NCBI GenBank assembly: GCA_029891385.1
Contig: CM057228.1
Location: forward strand, 35,715,023 to 35,779,022
Direction of reading: 5' to 3'
From: Erythroxylum novogranatense
Lineage: Eukaryota > Streptophyta > Magnoliopsida > Malpighiales > Erythroxylaceae
Length of the DNA stretch: 64,000 bases
Made by a program: the position numbers and the translations under genes. Positions 23,801 to 34,091 of the stretch are shown piece after piece (the stretch's first letter is position 1; each line of letters begins with the position of its first letter). The notes under the pieces were generated by a model, which saw nothing but the letters and a program-made list of their open reading frames with translations, was not told the DNA's origin and searched no databases.

Positions 23801-24656
23801 ATTTGGAATGAGATATCGAAGTGTTATAATTGATTTTCATGTGATTACTTGGAATTGACTTATGTGATTATGTTAAATGGGAATCGGTTATGGTATAGAT
23901 GTTGTTATTTGGACATTTGCATCCATGCATAAGTGCATGATCAGTAATTGACAGTTGTGACTAGAGCAGCCAACGAGAGCTTTAAGCTCAACGTAATTGG
24001 GCCTTGAGCCCATAGTGATTCAGAGCCTATGGCTCACCGTTTAATGCGCCCGTAATGGGACAGTTTTAGGCACTCGGTCACAACAACGTAATAAATTGGA
24101 AAAGCGTCACATACGCATCTCATGTGCATCTGAATTGGTTCTTTTGACTAATATCGTAATAATCATGTGGTACTTCTGAATGTGTTTTAGTGCAATAACT
24201 GTGTAGCTGTGATATACTGTGTATATGCATGAATTGGGTGAACCATCGATGATGGTTCTCACCGAGTTCGCAAACTCACCCAAAATTGCAAATTATTTTC
24301 GGACCGAGAGTAGACTTATAGCTCCGGAGGACTTTTTCGCCGTAGATTGAGTTGGCAAGAGAAGTCATGGCACATGTGTCGGTCACCGGCACTTTTGAGG
24401 GATGACCTAGCTAGGTTTATGTTTGACTCTCTTTTGGACTAATGTACGAAAATAACAAATAGGTAAATTATCGCTTTGAGGTTATGAAATGAGAAATTTA
24501 TGGTTTCAAAATTAGTGGCTTTCATATTCTTTGCTTTGTGATTTTCGATGCCATGTGGAGTGTTAGTGTTTGTTCGTAGCGCACCCTTATCGTAGGGTGT
24601 GTATCGGAATGACCTACTAGGCGTCCAGACATATCCTATAGTAAGGGGGTGCTACA
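20821..24656 (+). repeat. E2 5' LTR (3836 bp)
   Basis: Pairs with 29313-33163. It contains the putative leader layout: donor AAG/GTAAGAG at 21702, mini-exon 23607-23674 whose donor is mutated (TTAG/TTGAGT), three 13-nt hairpins at 23977, 23999 and 24023, and hairpin GAGTTCGCAAACTC at 24264-24277. The acceptor reads TTTTCGGACC at about 24300, where the 3' LTR has TTTTTCAGGACC. The short open frames inside (for example at 21342) shift relative to the 3' LTR and are not genes. Confidence 0.93.
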
Positions 24657-24661
24657 TTAGG

Positions 24662-24672
24662 TGGTATCAGAG
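24662..24672 (+). other. E2 primer binding site (initiator Met-tRNA)
   Basis: TGGTATCAGAG, five bases after the 5' LTR, matches the plant tRNA-iMet primer site. Confidence 0.85.
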
Positions 24673-24750
24673 AATGGTTTGGCATCTGTTGGGACTAGTA
24701 TATAATTAGGCTTGAATTATTGTGAGAAATGCAGAAACTGATGAAAGTTC

Positions 24751-25700
24751 TTGTTTTGTTATAGGTCATCTATTTTAGGTGATCAGATAGATCAACCAGC
24801 TGACCAGGGTTCTGTTGGAGCTAGCAGAGAGTCCTCGGTGCCTCGACCTGAGGAGTTACCTCCTAAAGTCCCCGTGAGACGGGAGAGGAGATATGATTTG
24901 TCATGCGTGGCGGGTCAGACTTTATGGCAAGATGCACTCCCGAGGTGAGGGATGGTTGGAGAGGACTGAGAGAGTCCTTGATCAGATGGACTGCGAACTT
25001 GATGAGAGGTTCGATTACGCAGTATCTCTTTTGCAAGGCCCCGCTTATACATGGTGGAAGACTGTTAAGGCGGTACCACGGTGCCTTGCTTACTGACACG
25101 GGCAGACTTTCTGAGGACTTTAAAGACAATTATATGCCCAAGGTGTATCTGGAAATGAAGATGCAGGAGTTTTTGGAGCTGAGACAGGGTAGGATGACAG
25201 TGGCAGAGTACGAGGTGAGGTTTAATGAGTTGATGGGGTATGCTTCTACTGTGGTTTCCACTGAGGCAGATAGGTGCCGGAGGTTTGAGATGGGGCTGAA
25301 TTTGGAGATCCGTGCTTGGACCGGCCTGCTCGATATGGGCTCTTTATAGAGTCAGAGTCTTCTTTGTGAGAGTGGAGCAAATTGTGAGCGAGACAATGAG
25401 AGATGGGTCAAGGGTCTAGAGGAAAGAGAGTTAGTGACAACCAGGGCAGCTCTGGTAGGAGCTTTAGCAGGCGCCAGAGCAGGACCTTTAGATCTTCAGG
25501 AGGATCCAGACAGTCGGGTTTTGGACAGAGAGGGAGATTTGTGCAGATCGGCAAGGCGATGGCGGGGTTTTAGGCGATTCCCCATTCTCGTGAGCATTGT
25601 GAGAAGAGGCACTTTGGAGAATGTTGGCGGTTGACTGGAGCTTGCCTTAAATGCGGCTCCATAGATCACCAGATTCGGGATTGCCCAGCTATTTTGGGAG
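24751..25700 (+). pseudogene. E2 gag with CCHC knuckle, frameshifted
   Basis: The capsid domain is readable in two or three frames. An N-terminal segment (QPADQGSVGASRESSV) is followed by LIRWTANLMRG/CKAPLIHGG pieces, then the Retrotrans_gag core YMPKVYLEMKMQEFLELRQG, MTVAEYEVRFNELMGYAS and CRRFEMGLNLEIR (25130-25310). The nucleocapsid knuckle CLKCGSIDHQIRDC (about 25640-25684) fits C-X2-C-X4-H-X4-C, followed by an RG-rich tail to 25882. Several frame changes occur between these blocks, some at lost CAG/CTG motifs. The product would form the virus-like particle. Confidence 0.85.
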
Positions 25701-25878
25701 TTCAGTCCGCTGGTAGTGGACGAGCCGGGAGTAGTACCACTATACAGCAGAGTAGAGTGGGTGGACCCGGGCGTGGATCAGTACAGAGGGGCCGAGGTAG
25801 AGGCAGAGGTCGAGCCGAGGATCCTTTAGGCGACCGAGGGTCTGGGCAACCACCACGCCCCCGTGCCGAGTATATGCC

Positions 25879-26270
25879 ATGACGAGGCGTGAGGCCCAGA
25901 TTCCCCGATGTTGTAGCCGGTATGCTTCTCATCTCGATATTGAGGCATTTGCATTATCGATCCCGGATCCACGATTCTTTATTGCACCTCATATGGCATA
26001 TAGATTGCATGGGGATCGGGAGATGTTACGGTATGGGCTAGAGGTGAGTACACCTCAGTACTACTATTGCATTGGGAGAGGTTGCAGGGATGCTCGATCC
26101 AGATTGATCAGCGATCGAGGGCGCACCTTATAGTGTTGCCTCGAGAGAGATCGATGTCATTCTCGGGATGGATCGGTGACGCCCATAGGGCTATTATGGA
26201 TCTGCTATACCAAGGAGGTTGTTTTGGAGTCTCATGGTCACCTAGAGCGGTGTTCGAGAGGAGTTAGTCA
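25879..26270 (+). pseudogene. E2 aspartic protease remnant
   Basis: The catalytic motif IDPGST is encoded at 25960-25977, but one frame away from the flanking segments (IEAFAL before, FIAPHMAYRLHG after), so single-base indels bracket it. A later stretch near 26150-26170 has the second psi-loop-like hydrophobic segment (FSGWIGD). The enzyme normally cleaves the Gag-Pol polyprotein. Confidence 0.7.
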
Positions 26271-26345
26271 GCGAAGATCACCGGATGATCTCTTTCCTTA
26301 GTGCCACGAGATTGATGCAGGAGGCAGTGAGACATATCTGCTCAT

Positions 26346-27760
26346 GTGGTTGACACTAGAGTCGAGCAGAGGCTTCAGGATATTCCCGTGGTTAGGGAAT
26401 TTCCAGATGTGTTTCCTGATGAGCTACCGAGTTTGCCGTCGAATCGGGAAACAAAGTTTACTATTGACCTCATTTCAGGTACCGCTCCTATATCTATACC
26501 TCCATATAGGATGGCACCTGTGGAACTGAGGGAGCTTAAGGCTCAGTTGCAGGAGTTGTTGGAGAAGGGCTTTATCAGACCTAGTGTTTCACCATGGGGA
26601 GCTCCAGTTTTGTTTGTGAAGAAAAAGGATGGGACTTTGAGGCTGTGCATCGATTTCAGGCAGCTGAATCGGGTGACAGTGAAGAATAAATATCCACTGC
26701 CTAGGATCGATGACTTATTTGATCAGTTGTAGGGAGCTCAGGTATTCACCAAGTTAGATCTGCGATCTGGTTACTATCAGTTGAAGATTGCAGAGGCCGA
26801 TGTGCCTAATAGTGCATTCAGGAGCAGGTATGGGCATTTTGAGTTTCTGGTGATGCCGTTTGGGTTGACTAATGCCCCGGCAGCTTTTATGGCCCTGATG
26901 AATAAGGTATTTCAGCCCTACCTGGATCAGTTCGTTATTGTTTTTATTGATGATATTTTGGTATATTCGAGGAACAGACAGGAGCATAGTGAGCATTTGA
27001 GGATTGTGTTGTAGACCATGAGGGAGAGACAGTTGTATGCCAAATTCAGTAAATGTGAATTTTGGCTGGATCAGGTGATATTTTTGGGACATATAGTGAC
27101 TGGAGAGGGTATTCAGGTGGATCCGAGTAAGGTTGAGGCAGTGCTGAAGTGGGAGGCTCCTAGGAATGTGTCAGAGATTCGGAGTTTCCTCGGATTAGCG
27201 GGTTATTACCGGAGGTTTGTCGAGGGGTTTTCATTGATCTCAGCCCCTCTGACAAAGCTTCTGAGGAAGAATGTACCATTCAGATGGACTGAGGAGTGTC
27301 AGAAGAGCTTTGAGGAGCTCAAACATCGGTTGACTACTGCACCGGTGTTAGCTATTCCATCTGGGACTGGAGGATTTGAGGTATACAGTGATGCATCGCA
27401 TCAGGGATTGAGATGTGTTCTGATGTAGCACGGTAGAGTCATTGCTTATGCCTCGAGACAGTTGAGGTCTCATGAGGTAAATTATCCTGTTCATGATTTG
27501 GAGTTAGCTGCAGTTGTTTTTGCTCTGAAGATTTAGAGGCATTACCTGTATGGTGAGACTTTTCAGATCTTCACTGACCATAAGAGTCTGAGGTATTTAC
27601 TGAGCCAGAGAGAGTTGAATTTGAGACAGAGGAGGTGGCTTGAGTTGTTGAAGGACTATGACTGTACTATTGAGTATCACCCTGGGAAAGCCAATGTGGT
27701 AGCAGATGCTCTGAGTAGGAAGTCACATACTAGTCTGCTTTATCTGAGCAATGAGGTTGC
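26346..27760 (+). pseudogene. E2 reverse transcriptase and RNase H, five breaks
   Basis: RT motifs in order: [81 protein letters not shown] and the catalytic [10 protein letters not shown] at about 26940. RNase H has the first catalytic Asp in [10 protein letters not shown] (27376 on), then [27 protein letters not shown] and VVADALSRK. In-frame stops: TAG at 26730-26732 (Q in relatives), 27012-27014 (Q/E), 27426-27428 (CAG in E3) and 27534-27536 (TGG in E3). A frameshift follows near 27735. Confidence 0.92.
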
Positions 27761-28740
27761 CTAATTTGATTCAGTTGAGGGCTTTGAATGTTCAGATGAA
27801 TCTGGAGCAGGATGGAGTCTTATTGGCTACTTTGAGACTGAGACCGATGCTACTGGACAGGATCAGGAGGGTTCAAGATAAGGATCCGGTTATGGTGAGG
27901 TTGATTGAGAAAGTAAAAGCTGATTCGAGTTCTGAGTTTGAGTTTGAGTTGAGAGATGAGACTTTATGGATGGGACAGAGACTTTGTGTGCCTGATGTGG
28001 ATGATTTGAGACGAGAGATATTGGAGGAGGCTCATATGGCCACATATGCTATGCATCCTGGTACTACCAAGATGTATAACACTCTTAAGCAACATTTCTG
28101 GTGGCCTGGCATGAAGAAGCAGGTAGCGGAGTTTGTATCTAGATGTTTGACGTGCCAACAGGTTAAGGCTGAGCACCAGACTCCAGTAGGGAAGCTTCAT
28201 TCGTTGCCCATTCCGGAGTGGAAATGAGAACGAATTACCATGGATTTCATTATGGGTTTGCCTAAGACGCCGAGGCAGCATGATGCTATCTGGGTCATAG
28301 TGGACCGGTTGACTAAATCGTCCCATTTCTTGCCAGTGAGGGAGAACAATACCATGGATCAGTTGGCCCAGAAGTATGTGACGGAGATAGTGAGACTGCA
28401 TGGGGTCCCAGTGTCGATAGTGTCTGACAGGGATCCCAGATTTACCTCGAGGTTCGGCGAGTTTGCGATCACTATGGGTACTAGTGAACTTCAAGACAAC
28501 GTTTCATCCTCGCATGATGGGCGAGTGAGAGGACTATTAAGACTGCTGAGGATATGCTTCGCATGTGTATTGGAGTTCGAGGAGCATGGGATCGATTCAG
28601 CCCGATTGAGTTTGCATACAACAATCATTATCACAGTAGCATCGGGATGGCACCATATGAGGCACTGTATGGACGACCGTGTAGATCGCCGTTGTATTGG
28701 GATGAAGAGGGTGTCAGGATGATTGAGGTCTGAGAACGAT
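27751..28740 (+). pseudogene. E2 integrase, stop and frameshift
   Basis: The HHCC zinc domain is clear: MHPGTTKMYNTLKQHFWWPG and [11 protein letters not shown] (28050-28180). A TGA at 28225-28227 replaces the TGG seen in E3. The catalytic core follows: [20 protein letters not shown], then [12 protein letters not shown]. After about 28480 the frame is lost. The block that should encode HPQTDGQSER reads CATCCTCGCATGATGGGCGA, missing parts of two CAG codons, so the catalytic Glu segment is out of frame. Remnants of the C-terminal core (CRSPLYWDEEG) are present in a third frame near 28680-28710. Confidence 0.88.
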
Positions 28741-28750
28741 TCAGACACTT

Positions 28751-29317
28751 GTGGACAAGGTGAAACTGATTCGGAGTTGCATCAAGGCGGCTCAGGATAG
28801 ACAGAAGAGCTATGTGGATCAGCATAGGAGGGAGATGGAGTATAATGTGGGCGACAGAGTATTCCTACGGGTGTCACCGTGGCGTGGGGTACTGAGATTT
28901 GGGAAAAAGGGTAAGTTAAGCCCTAGGTACATTGGTCCATATGAGATCACTGAGAGGATAGGATCTTTGGCCTACAGGCTAGCTTTACCGAGTGAGATGT
29001 CTCAGTTGCACGATGTGTTTCATGTGAGTATGCTCCGTAGATATCGGTCGGATTCGACACATGTGATTCCGGCTCAGGAGATTGAGGTGTCTAGCAATCT
29101 GAGTTACGTAGAGGAGCCGATACAGATTGTCGGGACACAGGTGAAACAATTGAGGAATAAGAGTATTCCATTAGTGAAGGTTCTTTGGAGGAACCACTCG
29201 ACTGAGGAAGCTACCTGGGAGACCGAGGAGCATATGAGGAGGCAGTATCCTCATCTTTTCGATCAACCAGGTAAGAATTTCGGGGACGAAATTTTTATTA
29301 GGAGGGGAGAATTGTAA
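28751..29317 (+). pseudogene. E2 integrase C-terminus with GPY motif and chromodomain
   Basis: An uninterrupted 188-codon stretch that is the C-terminal end of Pol, not an independent gene. The GPY module is VFLRVSPWRGVLRFGKKGK, then YIGPYEIT and HDVFHVSMLRRY. The chromodomain-like end follows (SYVEEPIQIV, LRNKSIPLVKVLWRNHSTEE, ATWETEEHMRRQYPHLF). In chromoviruses this domain is thought to direct integration into heterochromatin, which fits insertion inside other repeats. The stop overlaps the start of the 3' LTR. This is the best preserved coding block of E2. Confidence 0.9.
29298..29312 (+). other. E2 polypurine tract
   Basis: TTAGGAGGGGAGAAT abuts the 3' LTR and overlaps the end of the pol frame. 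It would prime plus-strand DNA. Confidence 0.85.
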
Positions 29318-32300
29318 CATCCCGTCATCGATGGGAAGGGTATTTTGGTAATTTGGGATGGGTTAGACGTATTGAATTGAATCTCGGTATGAACATACAG
29401 CATATAGCCTCCATGATTAACGATTGGTTGCACATGCACATAGTATACATGCGTTCATGACATTTTCCGGCTTAGGTTTCAAATGGAGATTTTTTGTGTA
29501 ATTTATGGGGTAATTGTGTTTGAAAAATTATTTGGAGTGCGCCATTAAGTGTTTTACATTTTTGGGGATTTATGAGAATTTTTCTGAAATTTTTCGGGGT
29601 TCGTGCCCAGACCGAAAAATTCTAACTGACTGACTGAGTGGGCCTTTTATGTACTGAAAAGGGGCTGCATAAAGGCATTAGGTTAGTGAATTAATAATTA
29701 TGGAAATTGTTTTTGGACCATTAGCATAATTGGGATTAAGATATAATTAGATTAAAGCTTATGATTAACTTATGTTAATTAACTTCAAATTTGTCTTTTT
29801 CCATTTTAAAAAGCCAAGTGGCTTCTTGAATTAAATGATTTTGTCTTATCTATACTCACCACCATCGACTTTTCATCTTCACCCACGACCTTTCCTCCTT
29901 ATTATACTTAAAGAATTGGTTTTGGAAATCATTTGGAAAGCTCATCTTTTTACTTCTCATCCGAAGCTTGCAAGTTCCTTTTCATTGAGCTTGTTTCTTC
30001 TCCATCGAAAATTCCTCTTCCTTCCATATAAGTTCCACTTATCAATTGCTTGCTTCTCCCACAAACAAACCAAGTTGAAGCCTTGAGTTGAAGATGGTCC
30101 TTGTGAGGTTGGTGATAGCCGTAGGTGAAGGATTGATATAAAAGTTAGTGTGAACTTGAAGAAGTAAGGAGTATCTAAAGCTTGAACTTGTTTAAGGTAA
30201 GAGTTGAGTTTGTATTTATTCTTTGATTGTTAAAAGCATTTATGGGGATCATTAATGCATGTATTTGATTATGGAAGTGGTAGGTTTGAATGGGTTTAAT
30301 GCATGTTTGTGTAAGGGGATTGGTTATGGTAGTTAAAGTATGTGATAAGAATGTTGTTAATGATGTTTGTGATGTGTAATGAAGGGAAATAAAGTATGGA
30401 AGAGTGTAGGTTTGTGCTGCCAATTTTTGTGTCATTATAGAAGTGTATGTTGTGATGAGATTGTGGTTGAATTAGTGGTAGAAATGGATACTTAGTGATG
30501 TGTAATTGATGTTAGAAGTGATAGGAGATAGGTAGTAGTTGAAAAGCTGGAAATTTTATTTTGACCTATTGGAATGTTTTGTTCATAACTAATTGTATAG
30601 GTGAGAAAATGAGATGAGGTTTGTAGCCACTTAAACTTTGAGATGTTGGCTTCAATTTAGTGTGAAATAGGTGTTGCTAAATTGTAATGTTAGAAGGTCG
30701 AAAATTGGCATGGAAATTTTCTGTTTTGGGGTCTGTGAACAGTATCCGTATTTATGACCTAATTAGTTTGGTGATTTTTCTGAATTAATTGATATGGAAT
30801 TTGAGAAAATGGTCTTCATGAAAGTTGTAGCATATTGAGTTAGTTTTCCATTTCCACTGATCTTTCTATTTTTCGAGTTTTCTATTGGGAGATATGAACT
30901 GATTACTATAGACTGGTTTTATGCTTTGTGATGAAACCTAGCCTACTTGTCGATTTTGGGAGTTTTCGGATTGAAAGCATTTTTGGTAATTTTTGTGAAT
31001 TGAATTGGAGTTTTAATTGTACTGAAGAGTTCTAGATGACACATTTATCTAGAAAATGATATATGGCTTATAATTTTTAGAAAACAGATGTGGGAGATAT
31101 GGAATTTCAAAAACTGAACCTACATTGTGATGTTAAGTGCTGGTTAGGTCAGAAACTTGCATAACACATTTGAAACTGTTAGAGGCTGAATTGGAGTTTG
31201 GTTATTTCAGGAAGAATTGAAGTTTGAGGTTTTATCTTTTCAGGGATAAAAAGTTCTGAATTTTCTGACTTGTGTACAGGGAGTTATGTTTGTTATAAGT
31301 TTACTATTCAAATTGAATGGTTTCAGGGACAGCAGCATTGAGGGAATTAATTGACTTGTTTAGCAATGGAGTTTGATTTTGGGTTGTTGATGAAAGTTGT
31401 AGATGACATTGTGGAATTATTGAGCATATTTATGTGGTAATTTTTATCTGAAGAATCAGTGAGTTCTTGAATTTGCAAAGTACTGTCCTGTGTTGGTAGA
31501 TTTTGAGTAGGTCAGTAGCTTTGATGGGATATTTGACATCCTTAGGGTTGGAATTGATTTTTTTTTGGTCTTCTTGAGAATTGTAGAGCTTTTCATGACC
31601 TTTCCAACAAGCTATGGTTTGTATTTTTCCGATTTGTGTGTTAAGAATTATGGTTGTTGGAAATTCAGATTGGCAATAAGAAAGAAAGAGGAAAGAAGAG
31701 AGGTAGAATTTTAATGGCATTAAGTGACCTACTTGCTTCTTTTGTCAATTTCTTTTCCGTCCGACGTCCGATTGACCTGATTCTTGAGGCATCGGCTTCA
31801 TAGAATATTGAATTTCATTTTGTGAGAAATTGGGAATTTTTAGACGGGAAATTAACGTGGCCCCGGGTAATTGTCCGGTGATCACTGTTTTAGTTATTTT
31901 TGGGCCAATTGAGGTCCAAATTGGGTGCCGTCAGTGGCTATAGCTTTCTAATTTGTAGATGGAATTTTTATGATGGGAAAATTTTGGATTAGGGCCGGGA
32001 ATGTCATGAACATGCATTATACACGTTTTAATTATTCCATGTGCATTGTTTGGTCATTCTAACTATACAATTGGTAATGTTTACCTATTTTAATTGCTAT
32101 AGAGGCTCAGTTGGACCGTAGATCCACGGACGTGGCAGAGACTTCCCGGCATTAGCTCGGAAGTTATTAGGTGAGTAACCTAGTTGGTTTCTCAATCTTG
32201 ATGTGTTTAATATTACGCGTTGATGCCATGTGGAGATAATGGATGGGAATATGTGTGTTTGATTTTGATTGATTTCGGACCATGGGTGTCTGAAATATTT

Positions 32301-33163
32301 GGAATGAGATATCGAAGTGTTATAATTGATTTTCATGTAATTACTTGGAATTGACTTATGTGATTATGTTAAATGGGAATCGGTTATGGTATAGATGTTG
32401 TTATTTGGACATTTGCATCCATGCATAAGTGCATGATCAGTAATTGACAGTTGTGACCAGAGCAGCCAACGAGAGCTTTATGCTCAACGTAATTGGGCCT
32501 TGAGCCCACAGTGATTCAGAGCCTATGGCTCACCGTTTAATGCGCCCGTGATGGGACAGTTTTAGGCGCTCGGTCACAACAACGTAATAAATTGGAAAAG
32601 CGTCACATACGCATCTCATGTGCATCTGAATTGGTTCTTTTGACTAATATCGTAATAATCATGTGGTACTTCTGAATGTGTTTTAGTGCAATAACTGTGT
32701 AGCTGTGATATACTGTGTATATGCATGAATTGGGTGAACCATCGATGATGGTTTCTCACTGAGTTCGCAAACTCACCCAAAATTGCAAATTATTTTTCAG
32801 GACCGAGAGTAGACTTATAGCTCCAGAGGGACTTTTTCTGCCGTGTAGATTGAGTTGGCAAGAGAAGTCATGGCACACAGGTCGGTCAGCTGGCACTTTT
32901 TGAGGGATGACCTAGCTAGGTTTATGTTTGACTCTCTTTTGGACTAATGTACAAAAAATAACAGTTGTGTAAATTACTGCTTTGAGGTTATGATATGAGA
33001 AATTTATGGTTTCAAAAATTAGTGGCTTTCATATTACTGCTTTGTGATTTTCGATGCCATGTGGAGTGTTAGTGTTTGTTCGTAGCGCATCCTTATCGTA
33101 GGGTGTGTATCGGAATGACCTACGGGCGTCCCGGTACATATCCTATGGTAAGGGGGTGCTACA
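29313..33163 (+). repeat. E2 3' LTR (3851 bp)
   Basis: Better preserved copy of the E2 LTR. Putative splice signals are intact: donor AAG/GTAAGAGT at 30197, acceptor GCTATAG at 32101-32102, 68-nt mini-exon 32103-32170, donor TTAG/GTGAGTAA at 32171, and acceptor TTATTTTTCAG at 32799-32800. Hairpin GAGTTCGCAAACTC (32761-32774) lies just upstream of the last acceptor. The frames at 29835, 30175, 31430 and 32097 lie in this LTR and are not conserved as proteins. Confidence 0.93.
32103..32170 (+). other. Putative 68-nt leader mini-exon in E2 LTR
   Basis: Begins AGGCTCAGTTGGACC after the acceptor GCTATAG and ends GGAAGTTATTAG before the near-consensus donor GTGAGTAA. It has the same length at 23607-23674 (E2 5' LTR) and 52848-52915 (E3 5' LTR). 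In E5 (minus) it is 63 nt at 54693-54755. Splicing is inferred from the signals only. Confidence 0.5.
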
Positions 33164-33168
33164 AGATC

Positions 33169-34091
33169 ACTCATTTACAGATATTGTTTGCTTTGGGCCT
33201 TGACCTAGCCAAGCTCTTACGATTTTGTTTTTCCCGAGAACTTTCTAAGAGGTCACCCATCCTGGAACTACTCTTACCTTAACATATTTAACTTCAGAGT
33301 TCTGATGGAATTCGGTGCGTTAGGGAATGAAAAACACGTCTGTAAGGGAGAGGTATCCGTACCATTATAAGGCATACTTTGTTCCCCTCTCTAACCAATA
33401 CGGGATCTCACACTTTTCAGTCCCTTTAGGGCCCAACCCTCCTTGGGGTCCAACCTAGCTAGCACAACCAATCAATTACCGATTCTGATACCATTTGTAA
33501 TAGCCCAGCTCACTCGCTTACAGATATTGTCCGCTTTGGGCCTTGGCCCAACCAAGCCCTCACGGTTTTGCTTTTCTCTAGAAATTTCCAGAAGGTCACC
33601 TATCCTCGCACTACTCTCACCCTAGCACATTTAACCTTGGAGTTCTGATGAGATCCGGTGCATTAGGCTATGGAAAACATATCTATAAGGGAGGCCTAGT
33701 CTCCTACCGATCCAGTCAGCTCGAGAACTGGCTCTGATATCACTCCTTCTAACAGCCCAGATCACCCACTCATAGATATTGTCCGTTTTGGGTCTTGACC
33801 CAGCCAAGCCCTCATGGTTTTGCTTTTCACAAGAACTTCCCAGGAGGTCACCCATCCTGGAACTACTCTCACCCAAACACATTTAACTTCGAAGTTTTAA
33901 TGGGATCAGGTGTATTAGGCCATGGAAAACGCGTCTATAATGAAGAGGTATCCGTACCCTTATAAGGCGTACTTCGTTCCCCTCTCTAACCTATGTGGGA
34001 TCTCACACTCTCCACCTCCTTAGAGCCTAGCCCTTTTTAGGGCCCAGTCTAGCTAGCACAACGGTTCAGGTACCAGCTTTGATACCACTTA
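33169..34091 (+). repeat. Cassandra units 1-3
   Basis: Unit 1 (20805-20820 plus 33169-33495, about 343 bp), unit 2 (33496-33747, 252 bp) and unit 3 (33748-34091, 344 bp). Unit 2 is a short form: after AAGGGAG it jumps to GCCTAGTCTCCTACCGATCC, losing the TTATAAGGCGTAC and GTGGGATCTCACA part. Units 1 and 3 keep the reversed 5S segment (AGGTCACCCATCCTGGAACT) and the full 3' part. Confidence 0.88.

Larger units (their letters stand above)
20821..33163 (+). mobile_element. E2: Ty3/gypsy chromovirus (Tekay/Del-like) with 3.84-kb LTRs
   Basis: LTRs at 20821-24656 and 29313-33163 both start TGTAACATCCCG and end GGGTGCTACA. Perfect target duplication AGATC lies at 20816-20820 and 33164-33168, 16 bp into the first Cassandra unit. 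The internal region (4656 bp) carries a Met-tRNA primer site, gag, CCHC, protease, RT, RNase H, integrase, GPY/chromodomain and a purine tract. The gypsy order (RT before integrase) and the C-terminal RNKxxxLVKVLW segment point to a chromovirus. The LTRs are nearly identical over long stretches, so the insertion is young, yet the coding region has many stops and frameshifts. Confidence 0.95.

Noticed and set aside
27964..28494. 176-codon minus-strand frame
   Set aside because: Antisense shadow of the E2 integrase; it matches no known family, and the plus strand has clear HHCC and DDE motifs.
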